Shown: positions 1 through 8,735, counted from the stretch's first letter. The stretch is 37,606 bases of DNA from Bacteroidota bacterium (GCA_013289395.1 JABCZY010000009.1:1-37606), one strand, 5' to 3'. The notes: generated by a model not told the origin, from the letters alone. Program-made: numbers and translations.

Positions 1-1
1 A

Positions 2-1195
2 GCTGCAAACCCTGATACACGATGCAAAGTATTGGAGGATCTTCTTTATCAAAAACTACTTTTATTAGAAGCAGAGAAAGACTCGACCATTATTATCAGC
101 GATGCACAGGTTGATGCGGAAATGCAAAAAAGACTGAACTATTATATTAGCCAGTTTGGTTCAAAGGAAAAATTCGAAGCGTTTTATGGTAAAACCGAAC
201 AGCAGTTTAAAGATGAATTACGTGGAGATGTAAAAGATATATTGCTTGCCCAGCAAATGCGCAGCAAGGTAACGGAAGGTATAACTGTAAGCCCGGAAGA
301 GGTAAGAAAATATTTTGAAGCGATACCTGCTGATAGTATATCTCCTATTAATTCACAGGTTGAAATTGCAGAAATCATAAAAAAACCGATCGTATCATCT
401 GATGAAAAGACATTGGCAAAAAGCAAAGCGGAAGAACTCCGCCAGCGCGTACTAAAAGGAGAGAATATTGCGAACCTGGCAATTCTGTATTCTGAGGATC
501 CGGGTTCAGCAAAGAATGGTGGCTTATATAAGGATATTGGCAGACATCAGTTCGACCCTGAATTTGAAAAAAGAGCGTTCGGTTTAAATGACGGCGATAT
601 TTCAGAGGTGTTCGAAACACAATTCGGCTATCACTTCCTGCAGGTAGTAAAACGTCATGGAGAATTGGTGGATGTTCGCCATATTTTAATTATTCCTAAG
701 GTAAGCGATGAGGATATGACAAGAGCTAAAGCCTCAATAGATAGTATTTACAAAGCTGTGAAAAGTGATTCCCTTACCTTTGGTGAAGCAGCAGCTAGGT
801 TTTCAGATGACAAGAACACTAAATATGCCGCAGGGGTTATTTTAAACCCTCAAACTGGCTTATCAAAGTGGGATATGGATCAGGTTGGGCAAATAGACCC
901 GACTATATCTTTTACTATTAATAGTATGAAAGTAGGTGACATATCTGCACCTGCATTTTACAGCACGCCTGATGCGAAACAAGCATATAGAATTATTAAG
1001 CTGAATAACATTACCAAACCCCATAAGGCTAACCTTGTAGATGATTATCAGTTAATACAGGCGGCAGCACTGGCTAAGAAGCAAATACGCGTAATTAACG
1101 ACTGGATAAATAAAAAGTTAAGACAGGGAATTTATGTGAAGATAGACCCTGAATACATGAGTTGCCATTTTCAGAATAACTGGCTGACTCCATAA
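2..1195 (+). CDS. SurA-like periplasmic peptidyl-prolyl isomerase (5'-truncated)
   Basis: Parvulin-type foldase/chaperone expected to escort outer-membrane proteins through the periplasm. The frame is open from base 2, so the true start and signal peptide lie outside the window; the TTG at base 32 is not a real start. 397 residues are visible. The first ~110 form the helical SurA N-terminal chaperone region. Two rotamase domains follow, at about residues 120-218 (containing YSEDPGSAKNGG and the FGYHFLQV end) and 222-330 (starting VRHILI, with FSDDKNTKYAAG). A C-terminal helical tail follows, as in SurA. The second rotamase domain is more divergent. Bacteroidota often carry several SurA paralogues in a row, and the missing upstream gene could be one. 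No terminator is seen before the next gene, which has its own promoter. The family call is secure; which paralogue it is cannot be told. Confidence 0.9.
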   Translation, partial: AANPDTRCKVLEDLLYQKLLLLEAEKDSTIIISDAQVDAEMQKRLNYYISQFGSKEKFEAFYGKTEQQFKDELRGDVKDILLAQQMRSKVTEGITVSPEEVRKYFEAIPADSISPINSQVEIAEIIKKPIVSSDEKTLAKSKAEELRQRVLKGENIANLAILYSEDPGSAKNGGLYKDIGRHQFDPEFEKRAFGLNDGDISEVFETQFGYHFLQVVKRHGELVDVRHILIIPKVSDEDMTRAKASIDSIYKAVKSDSLTFGEAAARFSDDKNTKYAAGVILNPQTGLSKWDMDQVGQIDPTISFTINSMKVGDISAPAFYSTPDAKQAYRIIKLNNITKPHKANLVDDYQLIQAAALAKKQIRVINDWINKKLRQGIYVKIDPEYMSCHFQNNWLTP

Positions 1196-1215
1196 TTCAA
1201 GTATTATTTAATTGT

Positions 1216-1246
1216 TTTGCGGAATTAAACTATTCATGTACTTTTG
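1216..1246 (+). promoter_or_regulatory. Bacteroidota-type promoter for the SpoIIE phosphatase gene
   Basis: TTTG at 1216-1219 and TACTTTTG at 1239-1246 are separated by exactly 19 bases. This is close to the Bacteroidota sigma-ABfr consensus (TTTG near -33, TAnnTTTG near -7). The ATG at 1254 begins only 7 bases after the -7 box, so transcription would start at or next to the start codon. Confidence 0.6.
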
Positions 1247-1253
1247 AGGTAAC

Positions 1254-3491
1254 ATGAATAAGAAATATTGCGTTTTTCTATTTTCTCTTATTTTTTTAGC
1301 GTTTTCTTTTAAAGGAAATGCAGGGCCCAAACCAATGATTCATATTGGGTACAATATGGATACGGTTAATGCGCAACCACTAATCCGGATTGATAGTATA
1401 CCCAATGAACTTGTGCTCTCAGGTTTGTGGAGATACCATGAAGGAGATAACATTCAATGGGCTTCTCCTGCTGTCGACGATGATAAGTGGAGTACCCTTC
1501 ATTCATATTTAAATGAATCAGAACTGAAGCAGTTTAAGGGTATCGGTTGGTTTCGTATCCATTTAAAAGTTTCGTCTGCCCTGTTTCATAAAACGTTTGC
1601 TATTAAAATGAGCGAAGACGGGGCCTCAGAAGTTTATCTTAACGGTAAGCTTGTTCATTCCTTTGGTACTGTATCTGCTACAGGTAACGAATCGCCTTTT
1701 GATCCTACACACGGTAGCTATTTTATACAGCTCAGCGGAGATACATCACAGGTTATTGCAGTCAGGTATACGGCATGGAAAGCGCTTGCAAGAGGTCTCG
1801 ATCAACCCGGATTCACCATTTCTATCCAGAATGTTTCAATGGTTAATGGTAAAGAGAAAGAGGAATTAGGCACAGTAGCCGGAAGCGTATTCCTGTCGAG
1901 TGTCTTTTTTGCATTTGCCATGTTTCACTTATTACTATTTGTTTTTTACCGCAAGGTGCGTTCAAATTTTTATTACAGCGTAATGGCTTTTATCCTTGCT
2001 GTATTCTGGTTGTACCCATGCATAATGTTATTTACCCCCAACGCTATTTTTCATAGCTATGTAAATATGTTTATGTTCTACATATACCCACCATTCTTCT
2101 TTATGATGGTGCTACTTCTATACTCTATTTTTGGATTGCGTTTCGGTGTTGTTTTCTGGGTCATAATAGGGCTTACTGTCCTGTCTATGGTTTTAGCGAA
2201 TATAGATACCGGGATTTATGGTATAGCGCTTGCAGTCTTAGTTCTTGTTTCATCCATCGAAAGCCTTAGAATAGCTATAGGCGCTGTGCGCAGAAAGAAA
2301 CCCGGAGCGTGGATAATTGCAACCGGTTTTTCAGTGTTTTCCGTAGTTATATTAATTGTGTTGGTTATTGTATTGGTTGCCATCTTTGGTTCGAATAGGG
2401 GTGAGTTCGATTCTTCAAGCAACCTGTTGTTTTCAGTGTTTATTGCGTGGGCTTTCAGTATTCCCACATCTATGTCAGTTTATCTGGCAAGCGACTTTGC
2501 CCGCACTAATAAAACCCTTGCATTACAATTGGTGCACGTTAAGCAATTGGGTGAGCAAAACCTTGAAAAAGAAAGAGAAAAGCAACAACTGATTGCTGAG
2601 CAGAATGAAATGCTGGAAAGACAGGTGAAAGAAAAAACGCATGAGATACAGGAGCAAAAAGATGAACTGGAAGAAAAGAATAAAGAGATAACAGATAGTA
2701 TTACCTATGCCCGCCGAATTCAGAATGCCATATTGCCAACTCCTGAAATGATGGCTGAGTCATTGGGTGAATATCTTGTTGTATATAAGCCTAAGGATGT
2801 TGTGAGTGGAGATTTCTACTGGTGCCATTCTTCAGGCGACAAGGTGATATTTGCCGTGGCCGATTGTACAGGGCATGGAGTACCCGGAGCATTTATGAGT
2901 ATGATAGGTAACAGCATTCTGAATGAAGTGGTAATTGACAGGAAAATTACAGACGCGGATGCTATATTGAATGAATTGCGGAGCACTTTGATATATACGT
3001 TACAAAAGAGTACCGGCCAAACAACGCGCGACGGAATGGATATTGCTTTATGTGTATTGAATAAAAAGGATAATACCTTGCAATATGCGGGAGCAAATAA
3101 TTCTTTATACTGGATTAGCGAAAACATTGCGGTTGATGGAGGCGTGAATGAGTCGGAAAAGATACGGCTGGGGTTTATTAATTTGCTTGAAGTGGTGGCA
3201 GATAAGCAGCCTGTTGGATACCAGGAAGGCAAAATGGATAACCCATTCACGAAGCATACCATTCAATTGCGCAAAGGTGACCTCATCTACATTACATCTG
3301 ACGGTTATACAGATCAGTTTGGCGGAGAAAGGAATAAGAAGTTTACCTCAAAGCGCTTTCGCGAAATGCTTGCCTCGTTTGTTAATCAACCAATAACAGT
3401 GCAAAAGCAAATATTGGAGGATACTATTGAGCTGTGGAAGAAATATGAAACCCAAACGGATGATATCTGCGTTATAGGAATAAAGATCTGA
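1254..3491 (+). CDS. Membrane sensor SpoIIE-family (PP2C-type) protein phosphatase
   Basis: Predicted inner-membrane sensor with a cytoplasmic Ser/Thr phosphatase output, 745 aa. The order is: signal peptide (about 1-23); an extracytoplasmic beta-sandwich resembling the galactose-binding domain of GH2/7TMR-DISM proteins (about 40-200, with GWFRIHLKV and VYLNGKLVHSFG); seven or so membrane spans (about 210-425); a charged coiled coil (about 435-490); and a PP2C/SpoIIE domain (about 500-745). Metal-site motifs are visible: SGDFYW, ADCTGHGVPGAFMSM, DGYTDQFGG and a terminal DDICVIGI. Such proteins usually dephosphorylate an anti-sigma antagonist or similar partner, but no STAS or HATPase partner gene lies beside it. 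The start at 1254 is supported by the signal peptide directly after it. It ends 8 bases from the convergent glycosyltransferase gene. The ligand is unknown. Confidence 0.9.
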   Translation: MNKKYCVFLFSLIFLAFSFKGNAGPKPMIHIGYNMDTVNAQPLIRIDSIPNELVLSGLWRYHEGDNIQWASPAVDDDKWSTLHSYLNESELKQFKGIGWFRIHLKVSSALFHKTFAIKMSEDGASEVYLNGKLVHSFGTVSATGNESPFDPTHGSYFIQLSGDTSQVIAVRYTAWKALARGLDQPGFTISIQNVSMVNGKEKEELGTVAGSVFLSSVFFAFAMFHLLLFVFYRKVRSNFYYSVMAFILAVFWLYPCIMLFTPNAIFHSYVNMFMFYIYPPFFFMMVLLLYSIFGLRFGVVFWVIIGLTVLSMVLANIDTGIYGIALAVLVLVSSIESLRIAIGAVRRKKPGAWIIATGFSVFSVVILIVLVIVLVAIFGSNRGEFDSSSNLLFSVFIAWAFSIPTSMSVYLASDFARTNKTLALQLVHVKQLGEQNLEKEREKQQLIAEQNEMLERQVKEKTHEIQEQKDELEEKNKEITDSITYARRIQNAILPTPEMMAESLGEYLVVYKPKDVVSGDFYWCHSSGDKVIFAVADCTGHGVPGAFMSMIGNSILNEVVIDRKITDADAILNELRSTLIYTLQKSTGQTTRDGMDIALCVLNKKDNTLQYAGANNSLYWISENIAVDGGVNESEKIRLGFINLLEVVADKQPVGYQEGKMDNPFTKHTIQLRKGDLIYITSDGYTDQFGGERNKKFTSKRFREMLASFVNQPITVQKQILEDTIELWKKYETQTDDICVIGIKI

Positions 3492-3499
3492 TAGCTCAG

Positions 3500-4768
3500 T
3501 TATTTAGATAGAATATTTTGGTAAAGGTCTATATATCGCTTAGTCGAAACCGGAAGATCGTATTTAGCTATCGCCTCATCTCTTATTTGTGAAGAAGATA
3601 ACTGCACACCTTTTTCAAGAAATAAATTGATCTTATCTACTAATGATCTTGTACTAATGTCAGTGGAGAGATAGCCGTTCTTTCCTTCTTCTATAATATC
3701 AGGTAATCCCCCAATAGGAAATGCTATTACCGGGGTGCCGCATAAAACCGATTCTAGGGCAGTGTTGGGTAAGTTATCTTCTGTGGATGGAATAAGCAAT
3801 GCATCGGCGGCGCTATATATTTTGGCAAGCTTTTCTTCGCTTTGAATTTCACCGAGTGAGATGAAGTTTGGTTTTGAGTTGCCTTCAGAAGTTTTGCCAA
3901 CCGAGCACATAACTACATTGTTATTCTCACTTAAGACTTCTGCGGCTTCCATAATGTAATTGTTCCCTTTTCTTTTATTGTCTATCCTTTCAGCTACAAA
4001 TAAAAGTACTTTTTTATCTGGAGGGATCCCAAGTTCCTTTCTCGCTTCTTGTTTAGGGTAGAGCTTAAATATATTGCTGTCGATACCATTAGGGATAATT
4101 GTTTGCTTATATGCGCCAAACAAACTGCTTTTCTTTACGCAGTCTGCCATCCAATTTGAAAGCGGTACTACATGCAATGGTGTGCTTTGTGTAAGGTGTT
4201 TGCTTTTGTAGTTATGCAACTTGTTGGTATATGCTGGATTACTTGTTGTTTTCAGGTAATGGCAATAACTGCATGATTCGATGAATTTATCGCACCCGCC
4301 ACTGTAATGGCACCCTCCTGTAAATGGATTCATGTCGTGTAATGTCCAAACAACAGGTTTGTGGTTCTTTTGAAAAAAAGAATAATCTAAAAAACCGGCA
4401 GCCCAGTGTAAGTGAATAATATCAGCCTCTTTATACCATGGGTGCTGTGTGAAATCATAAGCTGAATAAGGTTCTGAAAATGCCTCTAGTATAGCGGGAG
4501 TAAGTGCTTCAATTTCCCTTCTTACTGTTTCTGTGGCCTTTCCCATTCCTGCTTTAATTGCAGCACGTTTCAACAGATCAGGCTTTTTGTATACATAAGG
4601 AAACTCTTTACTGAAAACACGTATGTTTCCATTTTCGGGGTATTCGTTCTTTGAAAATAATATCAGCAGTCTGGAGGAAATTCCTTGCTTTAACAGGCCC
4701 TGATGTAAACGCATACATGCTTTAGCTGCTCCGCCCTTATCATAGGTATTGATGAGTAATATGTTCAT
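3500..4768 (-). CDS. Glycosyltransferase family 4 (GT-B fold), WcaC-like
   Basis: Retaining glycosyltransferase of 422 aa, probably adding a sugar to a surface polysaccharide at the cytoplasmic face. The N-terminus (MNILLINTYDKGGAAKA) is the typical Rossmann start with the glycine-rich acceptor loop. The middle has the family's HLHWAAGFLDYSFF and WTLHDMNPFTGGCHYSGGC stretch with four cysteines (CHYSGGC...CSYC). The C-terminal nucleotide-sugar half shows IPNGID, VAERIDNKRKG and the E-x(n)-E region STEDNLPNTALES followed by GTPVIAFPIGGLPDII. It lies 22 bases downstream of an ABC-2 polysaccharide permease on the same strand, which supports a role in exported glycan synthesis. Sugar and acceptor cannot be told. 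It is the last gene of the minus-strand run and converges on the phosphatase gene with no hairpin in the 8-base gap. Confidence 0.88.
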   Translation of the reverse strand: MNILLINTYDKGGAAKACMRLHQGLLKQGISSRLLILFSKNEYPENGNIRVFSKEFPYVYKKPDLLKRAAIKAGMGKATETVRREIEALTPAILEAFSEPYSAYDFTQHPWYKEADIIHLHWAAGFLDYSFFQKNHKPVVWTLHDMNPFTGGCHYSGGCDKFIESCSYCHYLKTTSNPAYTNKLHNYKSKHLTQSTPLHVVPLSNWMADCVKKSSLFGAYKQTIIPNGIDSNIFKLYPKQEARKELGIPPDKKVLLFVAERIDNKRKGNNYIMEAAEVLSENNNVVMCSVGKTSEGNSKPNFISLGEIQSEEKLAKIYSAADALLIPSTEDNLPNTALESVLCGTPVIAFPIGGLPDIIEEGKNGYLSTDISTRSLVDKINLFLEKGVQLSSSQIRDEAIAKYDLPVSTKRYIDLYQNILSK

Positions 4769-4790
4769 GATAAGGTTCTATGAATTGCAA

Positions 4791-5657
4791 TTAAACAGTA
4801 TCAAGGAATGTTCTTTCCTTGTAATTGAATAGTGCCAGTCCTGTAATAAAAACAATAGCAGCAAATGCTGTTGAATACATAAGGTGGTAGATGTTCAATT
4901 CGCCTGAATTCAGAAAAATATAACGTACGGCTTCAATAATAGAACTCATGGGGTTAGCCAGTATTATTGTTCTGCGAATGCCTGATGTGGCAGATAATGG
5001 AATAATAACCGGGCTTAAAAACATGGCCAGTTGAACAGCGAATGCTACCAGGAATGTAAGGTCGCGGAATTTTGCAGAAAGTGAAGAAATAAGTATACCC
5101 ATACCCATACCCATAAGCACAGCTAAGAGTAAAAGTACCGGCATTAACAGTAATAATAGGGGATTAATATGGATAGGAATTGATTTAAAGAACACATAAT
5201 AAGCCAATAAAAGCAGGAACACCGAGAACTGAATGCAAAAGGAAATGAAGTTTGAAATAATTACCGAGACAGGTATTGTTAAGCGCGGGAAGTAAACCTT
5301 TTCGTATAAACTTGCATTAGCTAAAAATGTATTTGATGTTTTAATTAAAGAGCTTGAAAAAAGATTCCACACAACAATGCCCGACATATAGAACAGCACG
5401 TGAGGTGTACCCCCGGAAGAGCCATTCATCATGCTTCCGAAAATAATAGTGAAAACAAGTGTGGTCAGCACAGGTTGTATAATGAACCATGCAGGGCCGA
5501 GTACAGTTTGTTTATAGGTAACAGTAATGTCTCTTTTTACAAACATCAAAATAAGATCCTTATACTTCCATATCTTAGAAAGGCTAAGTGAAAGCGTAAC
5601 CTTATCGGCCTCTATTATTGTATCCCAGTATTCTTTCTCTTCAGTTTCCTGTTTCAT
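4791..5657 (-). CDS. ABC-2 type polysaccharide/polyol-phosphate export permease (Wzm/TagG-like)
   Basis: Inner-membrane permease of an ABC exporter for O-antigen- or teichoic-like glycans, 288 aa. A cytoplasmic N-terminal segment ends in the family motif WKYKDLILMFVKRDITVTYK, followed by GPAWFIIQPVLTTLVFTIIFG at the first membrane span. About six membrane spans follow. The conserved LSAKFRDL loop and a C-terminal NPMSSIIEAVRYIFLNSG element are visible. The matching ATPase (Wzt/TagH) is not in the window, so it must be encoded elsewhere. Start 18 bases after the TPR gene and stop 22 bases before the glycosyltransferase gene suggest co-transcription. The substrate is unknown. Confidence 0.9.
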   Translation of the reverse strand: MKQETEEKEYWDTIIEADKVTLSLSLSKIWKYKDLILMFVKRDITVTYKQTVLGPAWFIIQPVLTTLVFTIIFGSMMNGSSGGTPHVLFYMSGIVVWNLFSSSLIKTSNTFLANASLYEKVYFPRLTIPVSVIISNFISFCIQFSVFLLLLAYYVFFKSIPIHINPLLLLLMPVLLLLAVLMGMGMGILISSLSAKFRDLTFLVAFAVQLAMFLSPVIIPLSATSGIRRTIILANPMSSIIEAVRYIFLNSGELNIYHLMYSTAFAAIVFITGLALFNYKERTFLDTV

Positions 5658-5675
5658 GTGACCTGCTTGTCATTA

Positions 5676-6440
5676 TCAGTCCATTTTTGCAAGCAGTTTT
5701 TTTGCTTTGTCTTTTACGTTCTGAGCGTCGTCACCCTTATAGGTAGTATTACCTATTATCTTCTGCAGCCATATTTTAGCGTCAGAATATTTGTCCATTT
5801 CATAATACGTATTAGCAAGCTCATACTGGTGGATCAAATAGTCCGGTGAGTATACAACTGCCTTTTCAAAAGCGTTTACTGCATCTTGGTAAGTAGCTTC
5901 AGGAAGACTTGCTCCATAAAGAGCTTTAACAGCAAATTTTTCAACACCACTGAACTCAGCCAGCCTTCTGCACCAACGGCCAAGTAAATGATATGCGCCC
6001 GAATGCCCCGGATCCTTCTTTAAACATTTGTCAATTTCATCCTTCATTATTTTGGCATTGGCAATTTGCTGCTTGTGGCTTGCAAATTCATTCAATGAGC
6101 CCACAACAAAAGCGTAAGCATAATGTGCTTCGGCATCACCACTATCCTTTTTTAAGGCCTTTTTTGCAAGGTATAATGCCGTGTTGTAATAAGGCGTTGA
6201 TTGACTTTCATCTACTTCTTTATCATGCCATACTTTAGCCAGCAAATAGCTATTGTATTCAAGGTAGCTGATGTTATTTGAGTCTTGTTTTAACAAGCCT
6301 TGTACAATACCCAATGCCTCTTTACATTGGCCCAAGGTAGCCAGTTGAATACATTTTTTTAATTGATCGGCATTGCTTTGCGCTGTTGCTGCAAAACTTA
6401 AACCGGTAAATAAGCCAATTGCCAGGATGATTTTCTTCAT
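5676..6440 (-). CDS. Secreted/periplasmic TPR protein resembling the eukaryotic RMDN (FAM82) family
   Basis: 254-aa helical-repeat protein with a clear signal peptide (about 1-20, ending ATAQS), so it is exported. The rest is a TPR solenoid: ALGIVQGLLKQDSNN, a middle pair around ALYLAKKALKKDSGDAEAHY, then DKCLKKDPGHSGAYHLLGRWC (HLLGRWC at 151-157) and a last repeat around NAFEKAVVYSPDYL. The HLLGRWC...EF..VEK.A..ALYG..LPEATYQDAVNAFEKA pattern is what I recall from human regulator-of-microtubule-dynamics proteins 1-3 (HLLG-W-C, then a xTxExAL-F-A block). This is recollection, not a search. The start lies 8 bases after the lpdA stop, so it is probably in the lpdA transcript. The partner protein is unknown. 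Confidence 0.8.
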   Translation of the reverse strand: MKKIILAIGLFTGLSFAATAQSNADQLKKCIQLATLGQCKEALGIVQGLLKQDSNNISYLEYNSYLLAKVWHDKEVDESQSTPYYNTALYLAKKALKKDSGDAEAHYAYAFVVGSLNEFASHKQQIANAKIMKDEIDKCLKKDPGHSGAYHLLGRWCRRLAEFSGVEKFAVKALYGASLPEATYQDAVNAFEKAVVYSPDYLIHQYELANTYYEMDKYSDAKIWLQKIIGNTTYKGDDAQNVKDKAKKLLAKMD

Positions 6441-6448
6441 TATGTTTT

Positions 6449-7834
6449 TTATAGATGTATTACTTCACCATACGCTGCAGCGGTAGCTTCCATAATAGCT
6501 TCGCTCATGGTAGGATGTGGGTGAATTGATTTCAATATTTCGTGTCCGGTTGTTTCCAGTTTACGTGCAACAACTATTTCAGCTATCATTTCGGTAACGT
6601 TATAGCCGATCATGTGCGCTCCAAGTAATTCACCGTATTTGGCATCGTAAATAACTTTTACAAAACCGTCTTTTGCACCAACACCGGCTGCTTTGCCCGA
6701 TGCTGAGAATGGGAACTTACCAACTTTAATTTCATAACCTGCTTCCTTAGCTGCTTTTTCAGTATAGCCAACGGAAGCAATTTCGGGTTGGCAATAGGTA
6801 CAACCCGGTATGTTCTTATAATTGATTGGGTCAGGATTCTGACCTGCCATTTTTTCTACGCAGGTAATTCCTTCTGCACTGGCAACGTGTGCCAAGGCTT
6901 GACCGGGAACACAATCGCCAATGGCATGTATACCCGGAATGTTTGTTTGATAGTACTGGTTAACTACAATTTTACCTTTATCAGTTACTACACCTACATC
7001 TTCCAGGCCAATGTTCTCAAGGTTAGATTGAATACCAACTGCTGATAATACAACATCACATTCAACAACCGATTCTCCGTTCTTGTCCTTTATCTTCACC
7101 TTACAACCTGCACCTTTGGTATCAACTTCTAATACCGATGCTTCGGTACGTACTTCAATACCTATTTTAGCAAATGACTTAGCCAATTGCTTTGATACTT
7201 CTTCATCTTCAACAGGAACAATATTTGGCAACATCTCCACCAGGGTTACCTTAGTACCCATAGTTGCATAGAAATATGCAAACTCTGATCCTATTGCACC
7301 TGAACCAATAATTATCATTGATTTTGGTGTTTGAGGCAATACCATTGCTTCTCTGTACCCTATAATCTTTTTACCGTCTATTTTAAGGTTAGGCAGTTCG
7401 CGCGATCTTGCACCTACAGCCACAATAATGTTCTTTGCTTCGTAGTCGGTTGCTTTTCCGCCATCGGTTACTTCAACCTTTTTACCGGCTTTCAGTTTAC
7501 CATTACCTTTTATAACGTCGATCTTATTCTTCTTCATTAAAAACTGTACGCCCTTGCTCATGCCATCGGCAACGCCACGGCTACGTTTAATAACAGCAGG
7601 AAAATCAGCTCCTCCGCCATTTACCTTTATGCCATAATCGGCAGCATGCTTCAGGTATTCAAATACCTGCGCGCTTTTTAATAAGGCTTTGGTTGGTATA
7701 CAGCCCCAGTTAAGGCAAATACCACCCAGCTCGGCACGTTCTACAATAGCCGTTTTCATTCCTAATTGCGATGCCCTTATGGCAGCAACATATCCGCCGG
7801 GACCGCTTCCTATAACAATCAGATCGTAATTCAT
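6449..7834 (-). CDS. lpdA: Dihydrolipoyl dehydrogenase (E3)
   Basis: Flavoprotein that reoxidises dihydrolipoamide of 2-oxoacid dehydrogenase complexes and/or the glycine cleavage system, producing NADH in the cytoplasm. 461 aa, the usual length. Visible elements: FAD site GSGPGGYVAAIRASQLG (about 10-25), redox disulphide GGICLNWGCIPTK with C40 and C45, NAD site IIIGSGAIGSEFAYFYATMG (about 174-193), second FAD motif IHAIGDC, and the C-terminal catalytic HPHPTMSE with its His-Glu dyad. All key residues are present. It is the first gene of a minus-strand run of four. No E1 or E2 gene is nearby, so it may serve several complexes. The upstream 113 bases are AT-rich and shared with a divergent gene. 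Confidence 0.97.
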   Translation of the reverse strand: MNYDLIVIGSGPGGYVAAIRASQLGMKTAIVERAELGGICLNWGCIPTKALLKSAQVFEYLKHAADYGIKVNGGGADFPAVIKRSRGVADGMSKGVQFLMKKNKIDVIKGNGKLKAGKKVEVTDGGKATDYEAKNIIVAVGARSRELPNLKIDGKKIIGYREAMVLPQTPKSMIIIGSGAIGSEFAYFYATMGTKVTLVEMLPNIVPVEDEEVSKQLAKSFAKIGIEVRTEASVLEVDTKGAGCKVKIKDKNGESVVECDVVLSAVGIQSNLENIGLEDVGVVTDKGKIVVNQYYQTNIPGIHAIGDCVPGQALAHVASAEGITCVEKMAGQNPDPINYKNIPGCTYCQPEIASVGYTEKAAKEAGYEIKVGKFPFSASGKAAGVGAKDGFVKVIYDAKYGELLGAHMIGYNVTEMIAEIVVARKLETTGHEILKSIHPHPTMSEAIMEATAAAYGEVIHL

Positions 7835-7877
7835 AAAGGGTAAAAATTTATAGATTGCGAAATTAGCAAAAATTACA

Positions 7878-7900
7878 TTGAGATTCAGGTTGAGATTCAG
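7878..7900. repeat. Two tandem copies of TTGAGATTCAG
   Basis: TTGAGATTCAGG at 7878-7889 is followed at once by TTGAGATTCAG at 7890-7900, in the divergent intergenic space between lpdA and the orphan gene. Short tandem units of this kind recur in Bacteroidota intergenic DNA. A regulatory role is possible but not shown. Confidence 0.6.
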
Positions 7901-7916
7901 TTATGAAGGGTAATAG

Positions 7917-7924
7917 TATATTTG
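7917..7924 (+). promoter_or_regulatory. Probable -7 box (TATATTTG) for the 213-aa orphan gene
   Basis: TATATTTG fits the TAnnTTTG -7 consensus exactly and lies 23 bases before the ATG at 7948. A TTG at 7890-7892 is the nearest -33 candidate, but its 24-base spacing is longer than usual. Confidence 0.45.
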
Positions 7925-7947
7925 TGAGCACCATTATATATTGTTGA

Positions 7948-8589
7948 ATGATAGAATTGAATGATGCAGATATCCTTCCTGATGACTTAAAGGCTTTATT
8001 TGATAGCTTAGATTATGAAGAAGAGGGTGGTTTAGGAGTCGATTTAATAGAGTATCTGAGTAATGAAGTTCATCTAACATTTTCTTTGTCTCTTGGCGAT
8101 ATAAGTCAACAATGGCAATTACAGATTCTAAATTATAAAGGGTCTAAAATTGATATAGATAACCTAGGTGGTTACTTTAAATTCTATTCGAGCCATTATC
8201 TGATGTATGAATATTTAGATAATTCGACAGAGCTATACGTCAAAAAAGGATGTGATAACCCCGAACAATTGCTTTCTGAAATATATAAACTACATAACAC
8301 GGTTTTTGAAAACTATATTCCGCTAGAAAGATTTTTAAATGGAGATGACTTGTTGAAATGCTGTAAGTCCCAGTTTGGCCTATTTGCTCGTGGTCCTAAG
8401 GGAATTTTGAGTTACTATTTCGAATGCTTAAAAAAAATGGGAAATGAACCTTATTATATAGGAGACTATACATTAACTGAATGGGATGGAACAAAGCAAA
8501 TCCCCACAAATAAGGATTTGAAATTGATAATAATTGGCGGAACTTATTTTGTCGGACAATCATTTGTTTTTAAAAGAATCAGTAAATAG
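7948..8589 (+). CDS. Hypothetical protein, 213 aa, not recognised
   Basis: I do not recognise this family. It is a soluble protein with no signal peptide or membrane span. The first 30 residues are acidic (LNDADILPDDLKALFDSLDYEEE), the middle is mixed alpha/beta, and the C-terminus has an LKLIIIGGTYFVGQ strand-turn-strand. Its codon use looks more AT-rich than lpdA or the M61 gene on either side. It is a single-gene unit with its own -7 box and possibly its own inverted repeat downstream. The size and acidity would suit an immunity or anti-effector protein, but no toxin gene is adjacent and this is only a guess. The ATG at 7948 is well placed relative to the promoter. Confidence 0.7.
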   Translation: MIELNDADILPDDLKALFDSLDYEEEGGLGVDLIEYLSNEVHLTFSLSLGDISQQWQLQILNYKGSKIDIDNLGGYFKFYSSHYLMYEYLDNSTELYVKKGCDNPEQLLSEIYKLHNTVFENYIPLERFLNGDDLLKCCKSQFGLFARGPKGILSYYFECLKKMGNEPYYIGDYTLTEWDGTKQIPTNKDLKLIIIGGTYFVGQSFVFKRISK

Positions 8590-8648
8590 TCTCGATACTT
8601 CTGAAGCTTCAAAGAAGTTACTAATATAGGTCCTGTATCTAACCTCCG

Positions 8649-8672
8649 ATAACTTGCTTTACGTAAAGTTAT
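8649..8672. repeat. Inverted repeat ATAACTT...GTAAAGTTAT
   Basis: ATAACTTgcTTTAC faces GTAAAGTTAT with no loop spacer, forming a stem with a 4-base bulge. A run of seven T lies about 20 bases downstream, so a weak terminator for the orphan gene is possible. The stem is too far from the T-run for a classical intrinsic terminator. Confidence 0.35.
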
Positions 8673-8735
8673 TAAGTATTAGGGTGCCGGGATTTTTTTA
8701 TCTCAAAAGTTATCCACCACTCTAAATGTTTAATG

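Noticed and set aside
2816-3262. 148-aa open frame on the minus strand
   Set aside because: Lies opposite the well-supported PP2C domain, with no protein-like motifs.
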